Source of the DNA: Cricetomys ansorgei
Lineage: Eukaryota; Chordata; Mammalia; Rodentia; Nesomyidae
DNA length: 64,000 bases
Assembly (NCBI GenBank): GCA_026225945.1
Contig: JAMJFZ010002564.1
Span: forward strand, 1 to 64,000
Direction of reading: 5' to 3'
The translations under genes and the position numbers were made by a program. Numbering within the stretch: the stretch's first letter is position 1; each line of letters opens with the position of its first letter. The notes beneath the pieces are model-generated. The model was given only the letters and a program-made list of their open reading frames with translations, searched no databases and was not told the DNA's origin. This document shows, piece after piece, positions 12,770 to 24,590 of the stretch.

Positions 12770-12995
12770 TGTTGCCTTCAGCTTGTGTCTTCTATATATG
12801 ACAGGGAAACTGCACCATGAAATATCACCAACATGTTTGCATAAACCAAACCTGAAAAAGGACATCACCAACTGATATGCCAATGTGGGTGGGACACAAC
12901 TCATGAGACCCCACCCCTAGATGAAGAATCGCAGGCAATTAATGGCTGCTGATAGAATCAGTCTTCCCCAGGGACAAACTCCCTGAAAGATTTTT
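12770..12995 (+). repeat. L1 (Lx-type) 3' UTR fragment, sense
   Basis: Contains the ordered segments 'ggacatcaccaact', 'ctcatgagaccccaccc' and 'cagtcttccccaggga', which I recognise from old rodent L1 3' UTRs. The same region is represented at about 42,520-42,600. Confidence 0.55.
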
Positions 12996-13079
12996 CTGTT
13001 TGTGCTCTTACACATCCTTTGTTTATTTTAATCATGTTTGCATTTTTACTAATAAAATTTGTTCTGTCTACAACTTCAT

Positions 13080-14060
13080 ATATGTTTATCATACATTCTG
13101 ATTACCTCAAACTCCCGTCTTTTTAAAAAATCAGTCTCACATTTGTTATTCTAGCTATCTCTTCTCCCTACAAGTCCCTTTCCCTCATTCTTGATCTTTT
13201 ATTTTAATTTTGGGGCTGACTGAATTTAACCAGGACTTTCTAAGGTTTCCTGTATTAAGAATTATCTGATGGAGCCTGGTAGGCTCACCCATGGGTATTC
13301 AAATGAAGACAATGACTTCTCCTCCATCACAATCCTTCAGTTTTCAATAGTTATGCAGGAAGGGGTGGGGCCTAGGAGACCTTCCCCATCCAGTGTCTGA
13401 GTGTCATCAGGACAGTCTTGTGCAGGATTAGAAAATAGCACCTTCAGACTTTCTCCATATATTGTGGTCCTTATGTTCTCTTTATTATGTTCTCTGAGAT
13501 TTCAAGGGGAGGATAGTATAAATGTCTGATTTAGAGATAAGCACTCAACTGTCACTGACTTTTCAGTACCTTGAGTAAACTTCTGTCTCTGCATTGACTA
13601 CCATTCATTGCAGGGGAAGTTTCTCTGATTAAGGCTGAGAGTAGCATTTTCCTAAGGCTATAAACAAATATTCAGACACTGTGCCAGTTTATCTAAACAA
13701 GTGTAGTAAATCCTCTACGGATCCTCAACTATGGATTCTTGATTTGAGATATAAGGCTAGACATACGGTCTCTCCTGTGGAGCACCCTGGAAACCAACAA
13801 GAGAATCATTGTGCATCCCTATAATGGTCCTGTTAGCATTGCACTAGTGAGCATATCTTGTCTTGCAGATTTGTATTGTAATTTCTAGATTTCACAGCTG
13901 GGTAAGACTGGTCAGCAGCCTGTATAGAATCATTCATCACCATGGTATGTAGGGTACTTCTTGTTCAGATCAAGTTGATTCCTCTATATCTTGCAGCTTA
14001 TCAGTTGATAAGGAGGTGTTGTACACTTGACACTGAGACTTTTGTTTAAAAACTCATAGC
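13080..14060 (-). repeat. L1-related 3' UTR remnant, antisense
   Basis: Ordered but diverged segments ('gggcctaggagaccttcccc', 'gagcctggtaggctcaccc', 'gcactcaactgtcac', 'taaggctgagag') match a dispersed rodent repeat usually classed with L1. The exact subfamily is not assigned. Confidence 0.45.
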
Positions 14061-14099
14061 TTGGGGAGCAGCATTATCTAGCCGTGTTGAATATCTCAC

Positions 14100-14660
14100 T
14101 TCAAACTTCTTTTTTTAATTGACTTACAAAATAATAGGTTTTCATACAGCTTTTCCATGAATTCTTCATTGCCTTTGTTCCTCTTCTCACTCTTTTGTCT
14201 GGCCCATCTTCTGACCTTCATTCCTACTTAAACCTCTTCACTCCCAGTACTCTACCTCTTTACTTTCCTTCCACCTGTGTTCTACTATAGCATTTCCCCT
14301 AAAACATCCTTCCCACAATGACCCTCTTTTAGTTTCCGGTCTTCTATAGTCTCTGAGTTAAATGCACAAATATAAAGATTCAGAAATAGATGTCCTAGCT
14401 TTGAATACATAATACAAATTTATTGTTTATCCATAATCATTGTGTATTTACACACATAAGAGAGAACATGCTGTCCTTTTCTTTTTGGACCTTATTATCC
14501 CACTCAACATAACTTCTTCCAGTTTAACTTTTCCAGTTTTTCTATATATATTTTCTTGAAATTTTATTTTCCTTTTGTCTTAGCATATATGCATTTTAGT
14601 TTTTATGTGTATGTGCATATAAATATTTAGTTAGTCACACACACATGAAGGTATATGTAT
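14100..14660 (-). repeat. L1-like antisense fragment
   Basis: Pyrimidine-rich stretch followed by sequence like antisense old L1. It ends near the composite microsatellite. Confidence 0.35.
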
Positions 14661-14742
14661 GTGGAAGCCAGGGTTTGACAACATTAGAACATTAGATAAC
14701 TTCTTTTATTGCTATATCTATATCCATATCTTCTCTATCTCA

Positions 14743-14777
<35 letters not shown>

Positions 14778-14804
14778 ATCTATCTATCCTCTGTGTGTGT
14801 GTGA

Positions 14805-14838
<34 letters not shown>
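14743..14838. repeat. Composite microsatellite (TCTA)n-(TG)n-(TA)n
   Basis: TCTA units to about 14,788, a short TG run at about 14,792-14,802, then TA units to 14,838. Confidence 0.95.
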
Positions 14839-14840
<2 letters not shown>

Positions 14841-14889
14841 TCTGTAAGGACAACAATTTTTCAGACAGGCTCTCTCAACTGAAGCTGAA

Positions 14890-15190
14890 ACTCACCTTTT
14901 CAATGACCAAATACTAACAAGAAGGAATCTGATAGAGGGATAGTTTATTTCTGCTTACAGTCCAAAGGGATTTAGTCCACTATGTTGGAGAAGTCATAAT
15001 GGCAGAAGTGAAGGTGGCTTGTCATAGTACATCTGCATTCAGGAAGCTGAGTCAGCTATCAAATTTTAAGGCTTATTCACAGGGACTTAGTTCTTCAGAC
15101 TGTACCTCCTAAAGCTTCTACAAACTTCCAAAACAACACTGCCAGTTATGGTGACCAAATGCTGAAACACATGAGTCTGTCATTGATAAT
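14890..15190. repeat. Diverged dispersed rodent repeat, class not assigned
   Basis: The run 'gtttatttctgcttacagt' and, later, 'tacctcctaaagcttc' and 'tgaccaaatgctgaaacac' recall a common rodent interspersed repeat. I cannot name its class. Confidence 0.35.
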
Positions 15191-16320
15191 CATATACAAG
15201 CACAAAAGTCATGTTGTCCTGATTTTTTTAGTTAGTTATCCAATGTTAGTGCACTGGATTCTTTTCCATCTGGTATTATATCATTTGTTTGATTTATTAA
15301 ACATCTGTATTCTTTCATGAAGTATTTAATGTTCAAATGAGACTGGTTGTGTCAAAGTTTTTGTGTTATTCCTTCCCAGAGTACTGGGAATATGGCTTAG
15401 TAGCTAATCTTTTAGCCCAGTTGGGTACCAGTTGTGATCTCTAGCACATCTCTGAGAATAGAATGTTAATTTTAGAAACAGCAATAACTGATGGATAAAT
15501 CCACAAAAATGTGCAATATCAATTAAAATAATTATGTATTAACATTATTAACTTCTGTGGAATAGAGAGATTATGGTATATACTAGGATATTGGTTAGTA
15601 ATGGTTGAAAAAATGAGGCAGTATAAGACAAGGAATTGTTAGAAGAGCAACAGAGTAATATAGAGGAAGGAAGGTTAATAGCAGGTGGGAGTTGGTTGTC
15701 ATTGAAGTAAATGGAGTCTAAAGATTAGTAAATCTACAAAAAATTAAAAGTAGTTAGTAAGTCAGGGTCGAGGATATAGTGCAGAGGGTAAGAGCACTTG
15801 CCACACATGAGTGAGATCCAAAGATTTAATCCCAGTACCCATATAAAAAGTGTGTGCAATATTCATATCAAATAAATAAGACAAATAACTTATGTCATAA
15901 TATCATTTAAACCAAATATCAAATATTATGTATTAATAATTAATTAAGTTTCAGTATAAACTTTATCATCTCAACATCGATAGATAGTACAGGAACCATG
16001 AGAAATGTCTATACACAAAAGCTTAATCCTTTGATTTTTTTTTAATCTTTAATATTTTAAATTGACATTTTAAGTTTATTCAGGAAAAATAGCTTTGTAA
16101 ATTTTCTTAGGATTTAATTTTTTGTATTAAGTATTTACCATGTTTTAGTATCTAATTTTTTGAGTCCCAGTAGTACCAATAGACTGTCTTAAAATAACTA
16201 CAGAAATAATTTTGTTGACAGCTGGTATATATGATGACTGGGAGAAGATATTTTCACGGAGGGTGAAGAGGGCAGGGTCCCAGGATACTCTTCCTTCTCC
16301 ACTCTATAGTACAGCAGCAA
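15191..16320. other. Intergenic with one SINE fragment
   Basis: Mostly AT-rich with nothing recognised. About 15,768-15,850 carries a tRNA-like SINE fragment (B2/ID type), with 'gagggtaagagcacttgcc' and 'atttaatcccagtaccca'. Confidence 0.5.
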
Positions 16321-16570
16321 GGAATGATATGTACTTCAAATGCCAATAATTCCAAAGCTGAGAAACTTAATTCATCTGAATAAGAATGTGGATTAAAGAG
16401 GTGCTAACACTTACCATCTCTTTTCATATATCAACTAAAGTTCTAATACATTTTGTGGATAATTTCATTGAATTACACTGTGAGATAGCTGTCTTATTTA
16501 ACAATATTACTGTTGGTATTATTATTTTTTGCAGTACTAAAATTGAACCAAAGACTTACATATTCTAGGG
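16321..16570. repeat. Upstream block shared with 22.4-22.7 kb
   Basis: Aligns with about 22,400-22,690: 'atctgaataag', 'gtgctaacac/ggaactaacatc', 'gatagctgtcttattt/aagtagctattctgttt' and the following 'aaaattgaa' segment. Here it lies about 1.3 kb upstream of OR gene 2; in the other copy no OR follows. Confidence 0.5.
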
Positions 16571-16689
16571 AAGAATTCCACACTAACATAAAATCAAATT
16601 AGTTTTATGAGTCTATAAATATACACAATTATACATAAACATGGGAGAGAAGTCTGTAGCTTCATAGTTATAACGTGGGAAACCTAGAT

Positions 16690-17860
16690 TTACATGTATA
16701 TTGACTTGCAATCTTCCTTGTACAAAATTTTTGTACAGTGCTACTCATTAGTCCAATGTTTATTAGAAATCATAGGAAAGTTACAAATGGCAAGTGGGCA
16801 TGTCCCTGGACATTCCTCTTTCAGAGTTGTGCAAAGCATAGCGAAGAGAATGAGAAAGGAAACCATTCACAACTCTTCCCTAAGGACCAAGTACTCCTGC
16901 TGGGAAATTATATTATCTCTAAACATACAGGATGCAAATACAAACTCAGTGAAATCTGCCATAAGGGCTCATCCACATCCAATGTGGGAAGAAGTACCAT
17001 AACAAAATTTCCTGGAATTCTAATGAATATTCTCAGAAATCTTGGTCTTATGACACATATTCTCATTTAAGTCAAGTGAGTTATAGAGATTCATAGAAGA
17101 TACAATTTTCCTTTCTGTATGTTAAAATAAATTTCTGGTCAAGTTCTCAAATACAGATTCTTTAACCCCACCTCCCACACCACCCCTACTGTGCCACAGG
17201 CATATCTATACTGATGACTGTAACTTGCTTCTTTATTGCTGACTTCAACCCACTCAGGACAGTGAAGAGGAAGACATCATGAGTTCTGGTAGCAGAGAAG
17301 GCTACAGAAAACAAAGGTGAGTGGTAAATAACCATTGCCTTGAGAATTTCTCTTCAAATCAATATATGTTACTTGTGTGTTAGATTTTTTCTGCCCTAAT
17401 TCCTGTATAATCTATCTCCTCAGCCTACCTATGCTGTGATCCTTTAATACAGTACCTCATGTTGTAGTGATCCCCAACCATAAAATTATTTTCATTGCTA
17501 CTTCATAACTGTAATTTTGCTTCTGTAATGAATCATGAAGTGAATATCTGGTATGGACAATTTGTTTTCTGATGGTCTTAGGGGTCACAGCCCACAGGTT
17601 GAGAACCGCTGGTCTAAGAAAACCAGGTGAAATAATGTGTAGACATTGGCGTTGTACCTGCATTTTCTCTGGATACATGGAAATAAACACTGGGTGTGAG
17701 GCAAGAAATTAGTGGGCTTTCTGTGGAACAACCATGAACAGTTACATTAATTGTATGTCTTGCTGTTTGTTCACTAAACTCCAAACGAAGTAAGCAGTAA
17801 CTCCAGAGTTCTTCCTCTGGAATCAAAGATGTGTTTCTTTTTTATGTCATTTTTTTACAG
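16690..17860 (+). promoter_or_regulatory. Upstream region, 5' UTR exon end and intron of OR gene 2
   Basis: Aligns with the gene 1 upstream region. A candidate non-coding exon ends at 17,316 with donor GTGAGT at 17,317. The intron would be 17,317-17,860, ending in a T-rich tract plus ACAG directly before ATG. A hAT-type element sits inside the intron and accounts for most of its extra length compared with gene 1. Confidence 0.5.
17430..17611 (-). mobile_element. URR1-like hAT (Charlie-type) non-autonomous element
   Basis: Ends in 'aggttgagaaccgctg', a hAT-Charlie type terminal repeat. The internal part ('ccccaaccataaaattattt', 'ataactgtaattttgc', 'ggtcacagcccacagg') matches the rodent URR1 consensus as I know it. 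The opposite end is eroded. It lies in the intron of OR gene 2. Confidence 0.75.
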
Positions 17861-18811
17861 ATGCAACCCATGATGCAAATGCTTACAGAAAATAACTCCT
17901 CAGTGACTGAGTTCATTCTTATGGGATTAACAGTTCAACCTGAGCTCCAGTTGCCCCTGTTTGTCCTCTTCTTGTTAAATTACACAGCCACTGTCATGGG
18001 AAACTTGAGCTTAATGAATCTCATTTGCCTGAATTCACATCTTCACACTCCCATGTACTTTTTCATCTTCAATCTCTCCTTCATTGATTTTTGTTATTCA
18101 TTTGTTTGTACCCCCAAAATGCTAATTAGTTTTGTGTCAGAGAAAAACAGCATCTCCTATACAGGGTGCATGAATCAGCTGTTTTTCTTCTGCTTTTTTG
18201 TCAACTCTGAGTGTTATGTGCTGACCACCATGGCCTATGATCGCTATGTGGCCATCTGTCAGCCTCTCCAGTACACAACTATCATGTCCCCTAAGATCTG
18301 CTGTCTGCTGATGTTTGGTTCTTACTTGATGGGTTTCGCTGGTGCCATGGTCCACACAGGATTTATGATCAGGCTCAGCTTTTGTGATTCTAACATCATC
18401 AACCATTACATGTGTGACATCTTCCCTCTCCTTCAACTCTCTTGTAGTAGCACGTATGCCAACAAGCTTGTGGGTTCTGCTGTGGTTGGAACAATTATCA
18501 TTTTATCTAGCCTCATTATCTTAGTCTCATATGCTATGATCCTTTACAATATCACTCATATGTCAGCAGGTAAGGGTTGGTCCAAAGCCTTAGGCACTTG
18601 TGGGTCTCACATCATCACTGTTAGTCTCTTCTATGGATCTGGGCTGCTTGCTTATGTCAAGCCATCATCTGCTGAGGACACAGGCCAAGGGAAAATTTTC
18701 TCAGTGTTTTATACGCTTGTGGTACCCATGCTGAATCCTCTGATTTACAGCCTCAGAAACAAAGATGTCAAACTTGCTGCCAAGAAAACCATGAAGAGAA
18801 TCAGAAGCTGA
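17861..18811 (+). CDS. Olfactory receptor, OR8-type (gene 2)
   Basis: Predicted odorant receptor GPCR of 316 residues, paralogue of gene 1 with the same length and start arrangement. Visible marks: N-glycosylation sites around residues 11-14, GN in TM1 (47-48), LHTPMY (61-66), [10 protein letters not shown] at TM3 (124-133), loop-2 cysteines, KALGTCGSH before TM6 (KAFSTCSSH is the usual form, so two positions differ) and [14 protein letters not shown] at TM7. The frame is open further upstream only through a GTG, which is intronic. I start at the ATG abutting the splice acceptor; in-frame ATGs at 17,870, 17,873 and 17,879 follow, and 17,879 gives a 310-residue form with the glycosylation site at residue 5. 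Looks functional. Confidence 0.95.
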   Translation: MQPMMQMLTENNSSVTEFILMGLTVQPELQLPLFVLFLLNYTATVMGNLSLMNLICLNSHLHTPMYFFIFNLSFIDFCYSFVCTPKMLISFVSEKNSISYTGCMNQLFFFCFFVNSECYVLTTMAYDRYVAICQPLQYTTIMSPKICCLLMFGSYLMGFAGAMVHTGFMIRLSFCDSNIINHYMCDIFPLLQLSCSSTYANKLVGSAVVGTIIILSSLIILVSYAMILYNITHMSAGKGWSKALGTCGSHIITVSLFYGSGLLAYVKPSSAEDTGQGKIFSVFYTLVVPMLNPLIYSLRNKDVKLAAKKTMKRIRS

Positions 18812-19320
18812 GTGAACAGTAGTGTTTCTGTGACCCTATCCCCACTACTGTGTCTTTCTCTCTTCTTTGTCTTTCTCATTCCTTTTTTTCTGTTCTGTTT
18901 CTTCTCATCGCTCTACAGTCTGGAGAAGATTTCTACTGTAATTTCTTTCTTCCTGGCACTATGCAATGTAACTATAGTATTGATTCTTTTTCTGCTTGAG
19001 TTGGTTTCAGCTTCATTTTGGCTCCAAGATGCTGGTCATTGCCTGAATCAGATCAAGAACCTGTTCTCCTGTCTTTCTGTTCATAAAGATCACAATACTT
19101 ACGGATGTTTTGTTGTGTACCTTCTCTGTATAAGGAAATTCACAGGATGTGTCCTTTATGTTCTATTTCTTTTCCTTTCTTGCTTTTCTGAGACATTTTT
19201 CCTCTTTTTTCTTTTTTTGTGAGAACAGGAGTTTTATTACCTAAGATAGTTAGATGAGAAAGGAGATGACAAAAGTGTAGATATAACATAGTTCTCAAAT
19301 TTCAAGATTATTTAGGATTC
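18812..19320 (+). other. 3' flank of OR gene 2
   Basis: Pyrimidine-rich DNA that stays open in one frame for about 136 codons (18,812-19,222). The peptide is a low-complexity run of F, L and S from T-rich DNA, so I do not call a gene. About 18,925-19,060 is the 3'-flank block also found after gene 1 and at 22.77 kb. Confidence 0.5.
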
Positions 19321-19760
19321 TTTAAAGAAGTTTTATTATTCTAGACTTTTAGTCTCAATCTATAATGAAACTGTAATTTATTTAAATCTATTTTATTATT
19401 TAAAGTCTTTGAGGTTGTAAATAGCCTACCTCTTCATATTTATTCCCACAATTATGACAATACACAGACAATCAGACATTTGGTTTTAAATAGAACTGAA
19501 ATGTCACTGTCTTTCTCTGATATATAGATTGGGTCTAGAATAGCTTTTAAAAAGATATAGTCACATTCCTGGCTACAGAACACAAGGCCATTTATTCTCT
19601 CTCTTGTTTACTTATGGTGTATGCAGTTTTGTAAAAGCAGTTTATTTCCTCTGAAAACCAAACCACAGCTAGGCTTAAGGTTTAGGCATAAAGTGCATTC
19701 TTGCTTTTGTTCAAATTTGATTCTAAGGAACAAAAGTAGTATGCATGTCTGTATCATTCT

Positions 19761-19763
<3 letters not shown>
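19321..19763. other. Intergenic, nothing recognised
   Basis: AT-rich sequence leading into the TA repeat. No gene or named repeat seen. Confidence 0.4.

Positions 19764-19834
<71 letters not shown>
19764..19834. repeat. (TA)n microsatellite
   Basis: About 35 uninterrupted TA units. It gives open frames of alternating I and Y on both strands, which are artefacts. Confidence 0.98.
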
Positions 19835-19836
<2 letters not shown>

Positions 19837-20307
19837 ATTAGCTGGATAAGGAAATAGTTACGTGAACTTTTAAGGCCATGCAGTGTATGATGTAGAGATT
19901 ATATTCACATCCATTGTGCATCTGATAAGGAAATACAATTGTGAGGGGAAAAAGACATTCTAGAGAGTTGTTTCATAGAGATTTCAGAAGTTGGGACTCT
20001 GGGAAAATCACCCTAGCCATGATGCCTATTTATGGAGATAATACACACAAAGACTTGAGATCCAATTAGAAAAGTGCACATGTTCCTATTGAAACCTCAT
20101 ATTACAGATGCACAGACATGGGAGACAGAGTAACAGTTTATCTTCTTTTCGGATTAGTCATCATTTTTCCAGGATGGTGAGACTGAGCAGACTGAGTAAG
20201 CTTTTCTTATGAGTCATGTCACTATTTCTATAGTTAAATATATATATTTAAGGAGCTTTTCATATATTCTGTATTTACCAATAGAGAAAAATATCCTACC
20301 TAGAAAA

Positions 20308-20325
20308 TACACACACACACACACA

Positions 20326-20357
<32 letters not shown>

Positions 20358-20391
20358 GTACTACACTACACACACACACACTACTATACAG
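20308..20391. repeat. (CA)n microsatellite, interrupted
   Basis: CA units at 20,308-20,357 with one interruption, then a second CA run to about 20,381. Confidence 0.95.
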
Positions 20392-21392
20392 CTTTTTCTT
20401 TTGTGTGTGACCTGAAATTGTTCAGAAAAAATGGTCCTCCATGTACACCATATGACATTTTCTGTGAGACACAGGATGGTAAACTTCCCATTATTCTAAA
20501 TTATTCTACTTAGGATACCAAAACAGCCCAAAGAAATGATTGAACACAAGTCAAGGATGGTGAAATAATGAGTTTATTGGGGTTGCTCTAAGAGTCTGGG
20601 TGATGAGTTACTGGCAGGAATACTTGAGACAATGGTCTAGAAGCATCATGGATAAGCCCTAGACATCATGGAGTAATTCATTAAAGCTCAGTCACTGATA
20701 ATCAGTCAACGGTACATAGAGTTTGCTTACCTTTGGGGCCATTTACTGATAATACATTCTTGAGGCAGCACTTGTGAATATTGTAAGCTTCCTGAATATC
20801 AAGAGCCTTACTCTTTCAACCAGGAGAGAATGTTTCCATTCTGAGTCAATAGTTTGAAACAAAAGAAAACGATGGATATGGCCTCCTTGGATTAAGATGG
20901 ATCTTTAAACTGGGATTCCTTTATTTATGTAGACGTGATATTTGAAAAATTCTAAAATATTTGTTTGGAAATATATGCTTAGAAATCATTATACTAATTA
21001 AAACTTTAAATCAACATCAATAAAATTATTGGTACTAAAATTAAGCATTTTATTTATTATAATGTTTATATGATTATTAAATGTGTATAAAGTTGACTTC
21101 TCAAGAATACTCTATAATAATATAATATTTGTTTTATTCTTACTGCATATGTTAACCAGATTTGTCAAAAATGGTTTGAAATTTACTCAGATACACATAT
21201 TTCAGAAGACATGCAATGTTTCTTACAGACTCTGGGTCAGGCGTGTAAAATCCAAACCTAAAATGCACAGAACTAAAATGAAAATGTTGCATCACAAGTT
21301 CAAGATACAAAGCGTCATCTGAGAATTTTTTCCTAGTTAGCAACATAACCTGGTGGAGAACAAATCAGCGCCTACTGGGAAGTGAATAGGCT

Positions 21393-21470
21393 TTGTCTGT
21401 CTGTCTATCTATCTATCTATCTATCTATCATCTATCTATCTGTCATCTATCTATACAATCTACCTATCTA
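21393..21470. repeat. (TCTG)n/(TCTA)n microsatellite
   Basis: Short TCTG start, then TCTA units with interruptions. Confidence 0.9.
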
Positions 21471-21549
21471 TTCCATCTGTATATGTGTGCATATATGTGT
21501 GCAAATGTATGTAATCGATTGCCTTAGATTGATACCAGGAGTCTTTCTC

Positions 21550-21785
21550 TGTCACCATCTACTTTTTTTATTGTGTTAGGATCTCTCATTGATCCTAGAG
21601 ATCACCATGTAGCTAGTGTAGACAGCCAATTTGCTCCGGAGATGTCCTGTCTCTAGCTTCTGAGTGCTGAAATTACACATAGATCACTGTACCCACCTGG
21701 AAATTATTTTTGATTCACTGGTTTGATTTCTAGTCCTCATTCTTGCATGATAAGTGCTTTATCCATTGAGCCATCATATCAGTAT
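21550..21785 (-). repeat. B4-type SINE, antisense
   Basis: Antisense order: 'gatcaccatgtagc', 'cttctgagtgctgaaatta', then a tRNA-like part ending 'ttatccattgagccatc'. Diverged. Confidence 0.6.
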
Positions 21786-22399
21786 ACTAGGCTTATTTTA
21801 CAGGTTTAATTTCTTTCATTGGTCTAGGAAAATGAAATGATTTAATAGTTAAATTAAATCCATAAACATTTAATAATGTTTATGAGTACAATTATTAAAT
21901 ACAAACTTATAACTTAAAAAATTTAGCATAATAAATCAATTAGTGGTAAGATAATGTTAAATTTACCCACCTAGTTCACTGTAGCACTCAAATGAATTTA
22001 AATGCTAATGGATTCTTCATATAGTGTTCCCTCAACACTGACTTTTCTATGAAAAGTTTGGGGCACTTCTCTCTGGAGTTCTCATGCATCCTCTTTCATG
22101 AATAGACATAAGCACAGAATTTTGAAGCCAACATGCATTTCAGATGAAGGAGCTGATCCCATGCCAGTCAGGTGTGATGTCATAGCTGGAATATCAAGTT
22201 GCTTACTCTGGCAGATTGCAGCCTAGAATGAAGTCTGGTGAAGTAAAAACTACGGGGTCTGAATTGTGAGCACATCATGACTCTGTCAGGAATAAGAACA
22301 ATGGAATGACATGGCATCCAAGCTGCATTATAATAGCTGAAGCAAAGAGTCCCTCTATAGCTTGACAGCAGTCACAGGAAGAGTGTAGTTATTCTACCA

Positions 22400-22570
22400 G
22401 AAACCTCAGTTAGGAAGCTTGATTTATCTGAATAAGGGAGTAGAACAGGAAAAATGGAACTAACATCTGCTTACTTCTTTATTACGCCAAATGTGGTCCT
22501 GATACATTATATGAATCACCATATAATTACTGTAACTAGACAGTAAAGTAGCTATTCTGTTTCATTTCAC

Positions 22571-22604
<34 letters not shown>

Positions 22605-23170
22605 TCCTCAGTTCTGAAATTGAATCCTTGCCTAATATTGGCAAGGCAAGAGCTGTACTATTGAATAACAGCTTGATTTCTCTTGTATAATATATATTTT
22701 ATAGATATATTCAGCAATACCTTATTTCTATTATTTTCTTATCCTTTTCTTCAGTTATCTACAGAATGGGTCAACGTTTCCATTGTAGTATCTTTTTCCT
22801 TCCATAATGCAGTATAATTGTGTGGGCAAATTCTCAAATTTAGGCTTTCTCTATCTCAATGTGCCTCAATCTGATCTTTGTATACTCCAGTCTGAGACCT
22901 AGGTTTGCATCTTTCTTTAAGTAAAGATAAAGGTATCTAATTTTTTTTTTGTATATATTTTTCCACCATATTTTCCACCATCCAAATTATATTTTCCATA
23001 TAATTTTCCAGAAAATTCATGGTCTGGGTACTTTTGGTCAGTATAATTTCTTTCTTCTTTTTGTAGATATATTCCCCACTTTTATTGTTTTAATATTTAC
23101 ATTTAAGATAAGAGATGATAAAAATTGTTTCTATTGACAAGCTAATGTCAATAATTTCCAGAATTGCTTT
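22400..23170 (+). other. OR unit flanks without an OR exon
   Basis: About 22,400-22,690 matches a block roughly 1.3 kb upstream of OR gene 2 (16,321-16,570). From about 22,745 onward it matches the sequence just after gene 2 (about 18,890 onward) and after gene 1 (about 9,780). Between them are only some 60 AT-rich bases, with no receptor sequence. The simplest reading is a third tandem unit that lost its coding exon. A (TTA)n run lies at 22,572-22,602. Similarity is modest and judged by eye. Confidence 0.4.
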
Positions 23171-23189
23171 TAGGTCTGGGTCCATTTGG

Positions 23190-23590
23190 GAATGATTGCT
23201 AATAGATCTCCAAAACACAAAACTGGAAGTCATAATATATATGCAAAGGGCCTTTAAGGTTAAAAAGAAGTCTGGCTGCAACATTATGGACAAAGAACGT
23301 CTGAAGATGCTGTTGACTTCATTTTGTGTTGTCCATCTACTACTGGACATGAGGCCTACCATTATGACTGGTTTGTTTCCTTAGTAAGCCTCCTTTGGAG
23401 AAAACTAATTTTTCACTACAATTGGAGATATTTTCATATCAATTGGAGATAAGTTCAGTATTAGGAATCAGTACATGTGTCCACTTCTCCTTTCAGCACT
23501 AGGACATAATCTATTGCAGGTCTGTGCTGGCCCTGTGCAAGCTGCCACAGTCCTTGGGGATAAAGTCTGTAACAAGATCCTTATATGAGA
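23190..23590 (-). repeat. L1 (Lx-type) 3' UTR fragment, antisense
   Basis: Contains 'gtttgtttccttagtaagcc', 'ggagaaaactaatttttcac', 'gtgtccacttctcctttcag' and 'gctgccacagtcc', an order I know from rodent L1 3' UTRs. Confidence 0.6.
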
Positions 23591-23599
23591 ATAATTAAC

Positions 23600-24590
23600 T
23601 ACAGAGTTTCAATGTCTAAGTAGAAAAATATACATGTTCCTCTTGAAACTCAGTTTCAAAGTGGTGCCTCAGGCTAGCTGTAAAGCTATATTTCTTCTTG
23701 TTCTTTGAGATTGGGAGACTGAGAAGTTTGGTTAAGCTTCTCTGCATATATATCAAATATACTACATTTTAAATTAGCATATTAATTAATATATTTTAAT
23801 TGCATATACTTAAGAAATATGGTAGACAATAAATCTTTATTTGTAGACCAAAATGGTTTATTCATAAATAAAAGCAGTAGTAGATCATATTGTTTAAAAT
23901 TTCTTACCTGTGTATTATACAAAAGATAGTGTGTCTAAGAGTTTCTTGAATGAGTTCATGGTAGACTGTCTATAATCAATTGACACGAAAATTTTTGTTT
24001 ACATGGCTAAACATCTACTAACCCAAAGAGTTTATCCAAAAGAGATAAGGAAAGGATTCCACCCAAGCACAGCATGGTGAGGATACGAATACATAAATTA
24101 CAAAATCGAGGGAAAATCAAAGCCACTGTAAACACACCCCAGCAAAAGTAGGGATTCACCAAAGCTGCTTACTTAGTGCTACCTTTCCAACTTTCAGGCA
24201 AGTATTACCAAAGAGTCATCCATCTTTGAGAGACTGTTTATAGCTTCTATTGTCTTGTACGGAGGGGAGGCAGTTGTAAGTTCTGTGATCTCCCTGAATC
24301 TTAGGAAACTCTCCTTCTCTAGGAAGGAATGCTTCAAGTCACATAAATAGGAACACAAAATAAAAATATGCTACTTAGCATATAATTAGACCATACTTGC
24401 TCTTAGTGTAATCTTTATCTCAGGGTACTGGAGTCTGTTCTGTCATTCTGAAGACATGCTGCATGATACAAATAGTTGTACCAGTTTACAGTGGAACCAG
24501 GACTCTGTGAAACCTAGCTGTAGTTGTGAATGGGCCAATTTTTGTATAAATTTGAATATTCTAAGCTGGAGCAATGACAGAGTTGTTTTT
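23600..24590. other. Intergenic, part of the OR unit flank
   Basis: About 23,600-23,760 aligns loosely with 20,060-20,210. The rest is AT-rich, with no gene and no named repeat. About 24,030-24,340 looks like a dispersed element but I cannot name it. Confidence 0.35.

Larger units (their letters stand above)
20130..22390. repeat. Old duplicated non-coding block, copy B
   Basis: Aligns in order with the first 2.1 kb of the window (see copy A). It lies 3' of OR gene 2. Inserted into this copy only are a CA array (20,308-20,391), a TCTA array and a B4-type SINE. Confidence 0.6.

Noticed and set aside
17831..17860. Longer N-termini for genes 1, 2 and 3 starting at TTG or GTG
   Set aside because: These codons lie upstream of or across the splice acceptor and are not normal eukaryotic starts; the ATG choices are given in the gene entries.
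18137..18436. Antisense open frames inside the OR genes (also 29,854-30,063, 39,037-39,294 and 39,436-39,720)
   Set aside because: They are shadows of conserved receptor codons, with no protein-like features of their own.
18812..19222. Open frame of 136 codons directly after OR gene 2
   Set aside because: It is T-rich 3' flank translated into a low-complexity F/L/S string, with no OR motif and no independent start signal.
19608..19857. Open frames on both strands over the TA array (also 37,747-37,971 and 57,238-57,562)
   Set aside because: They are alternating I-Y or similar strings from microsatellites.
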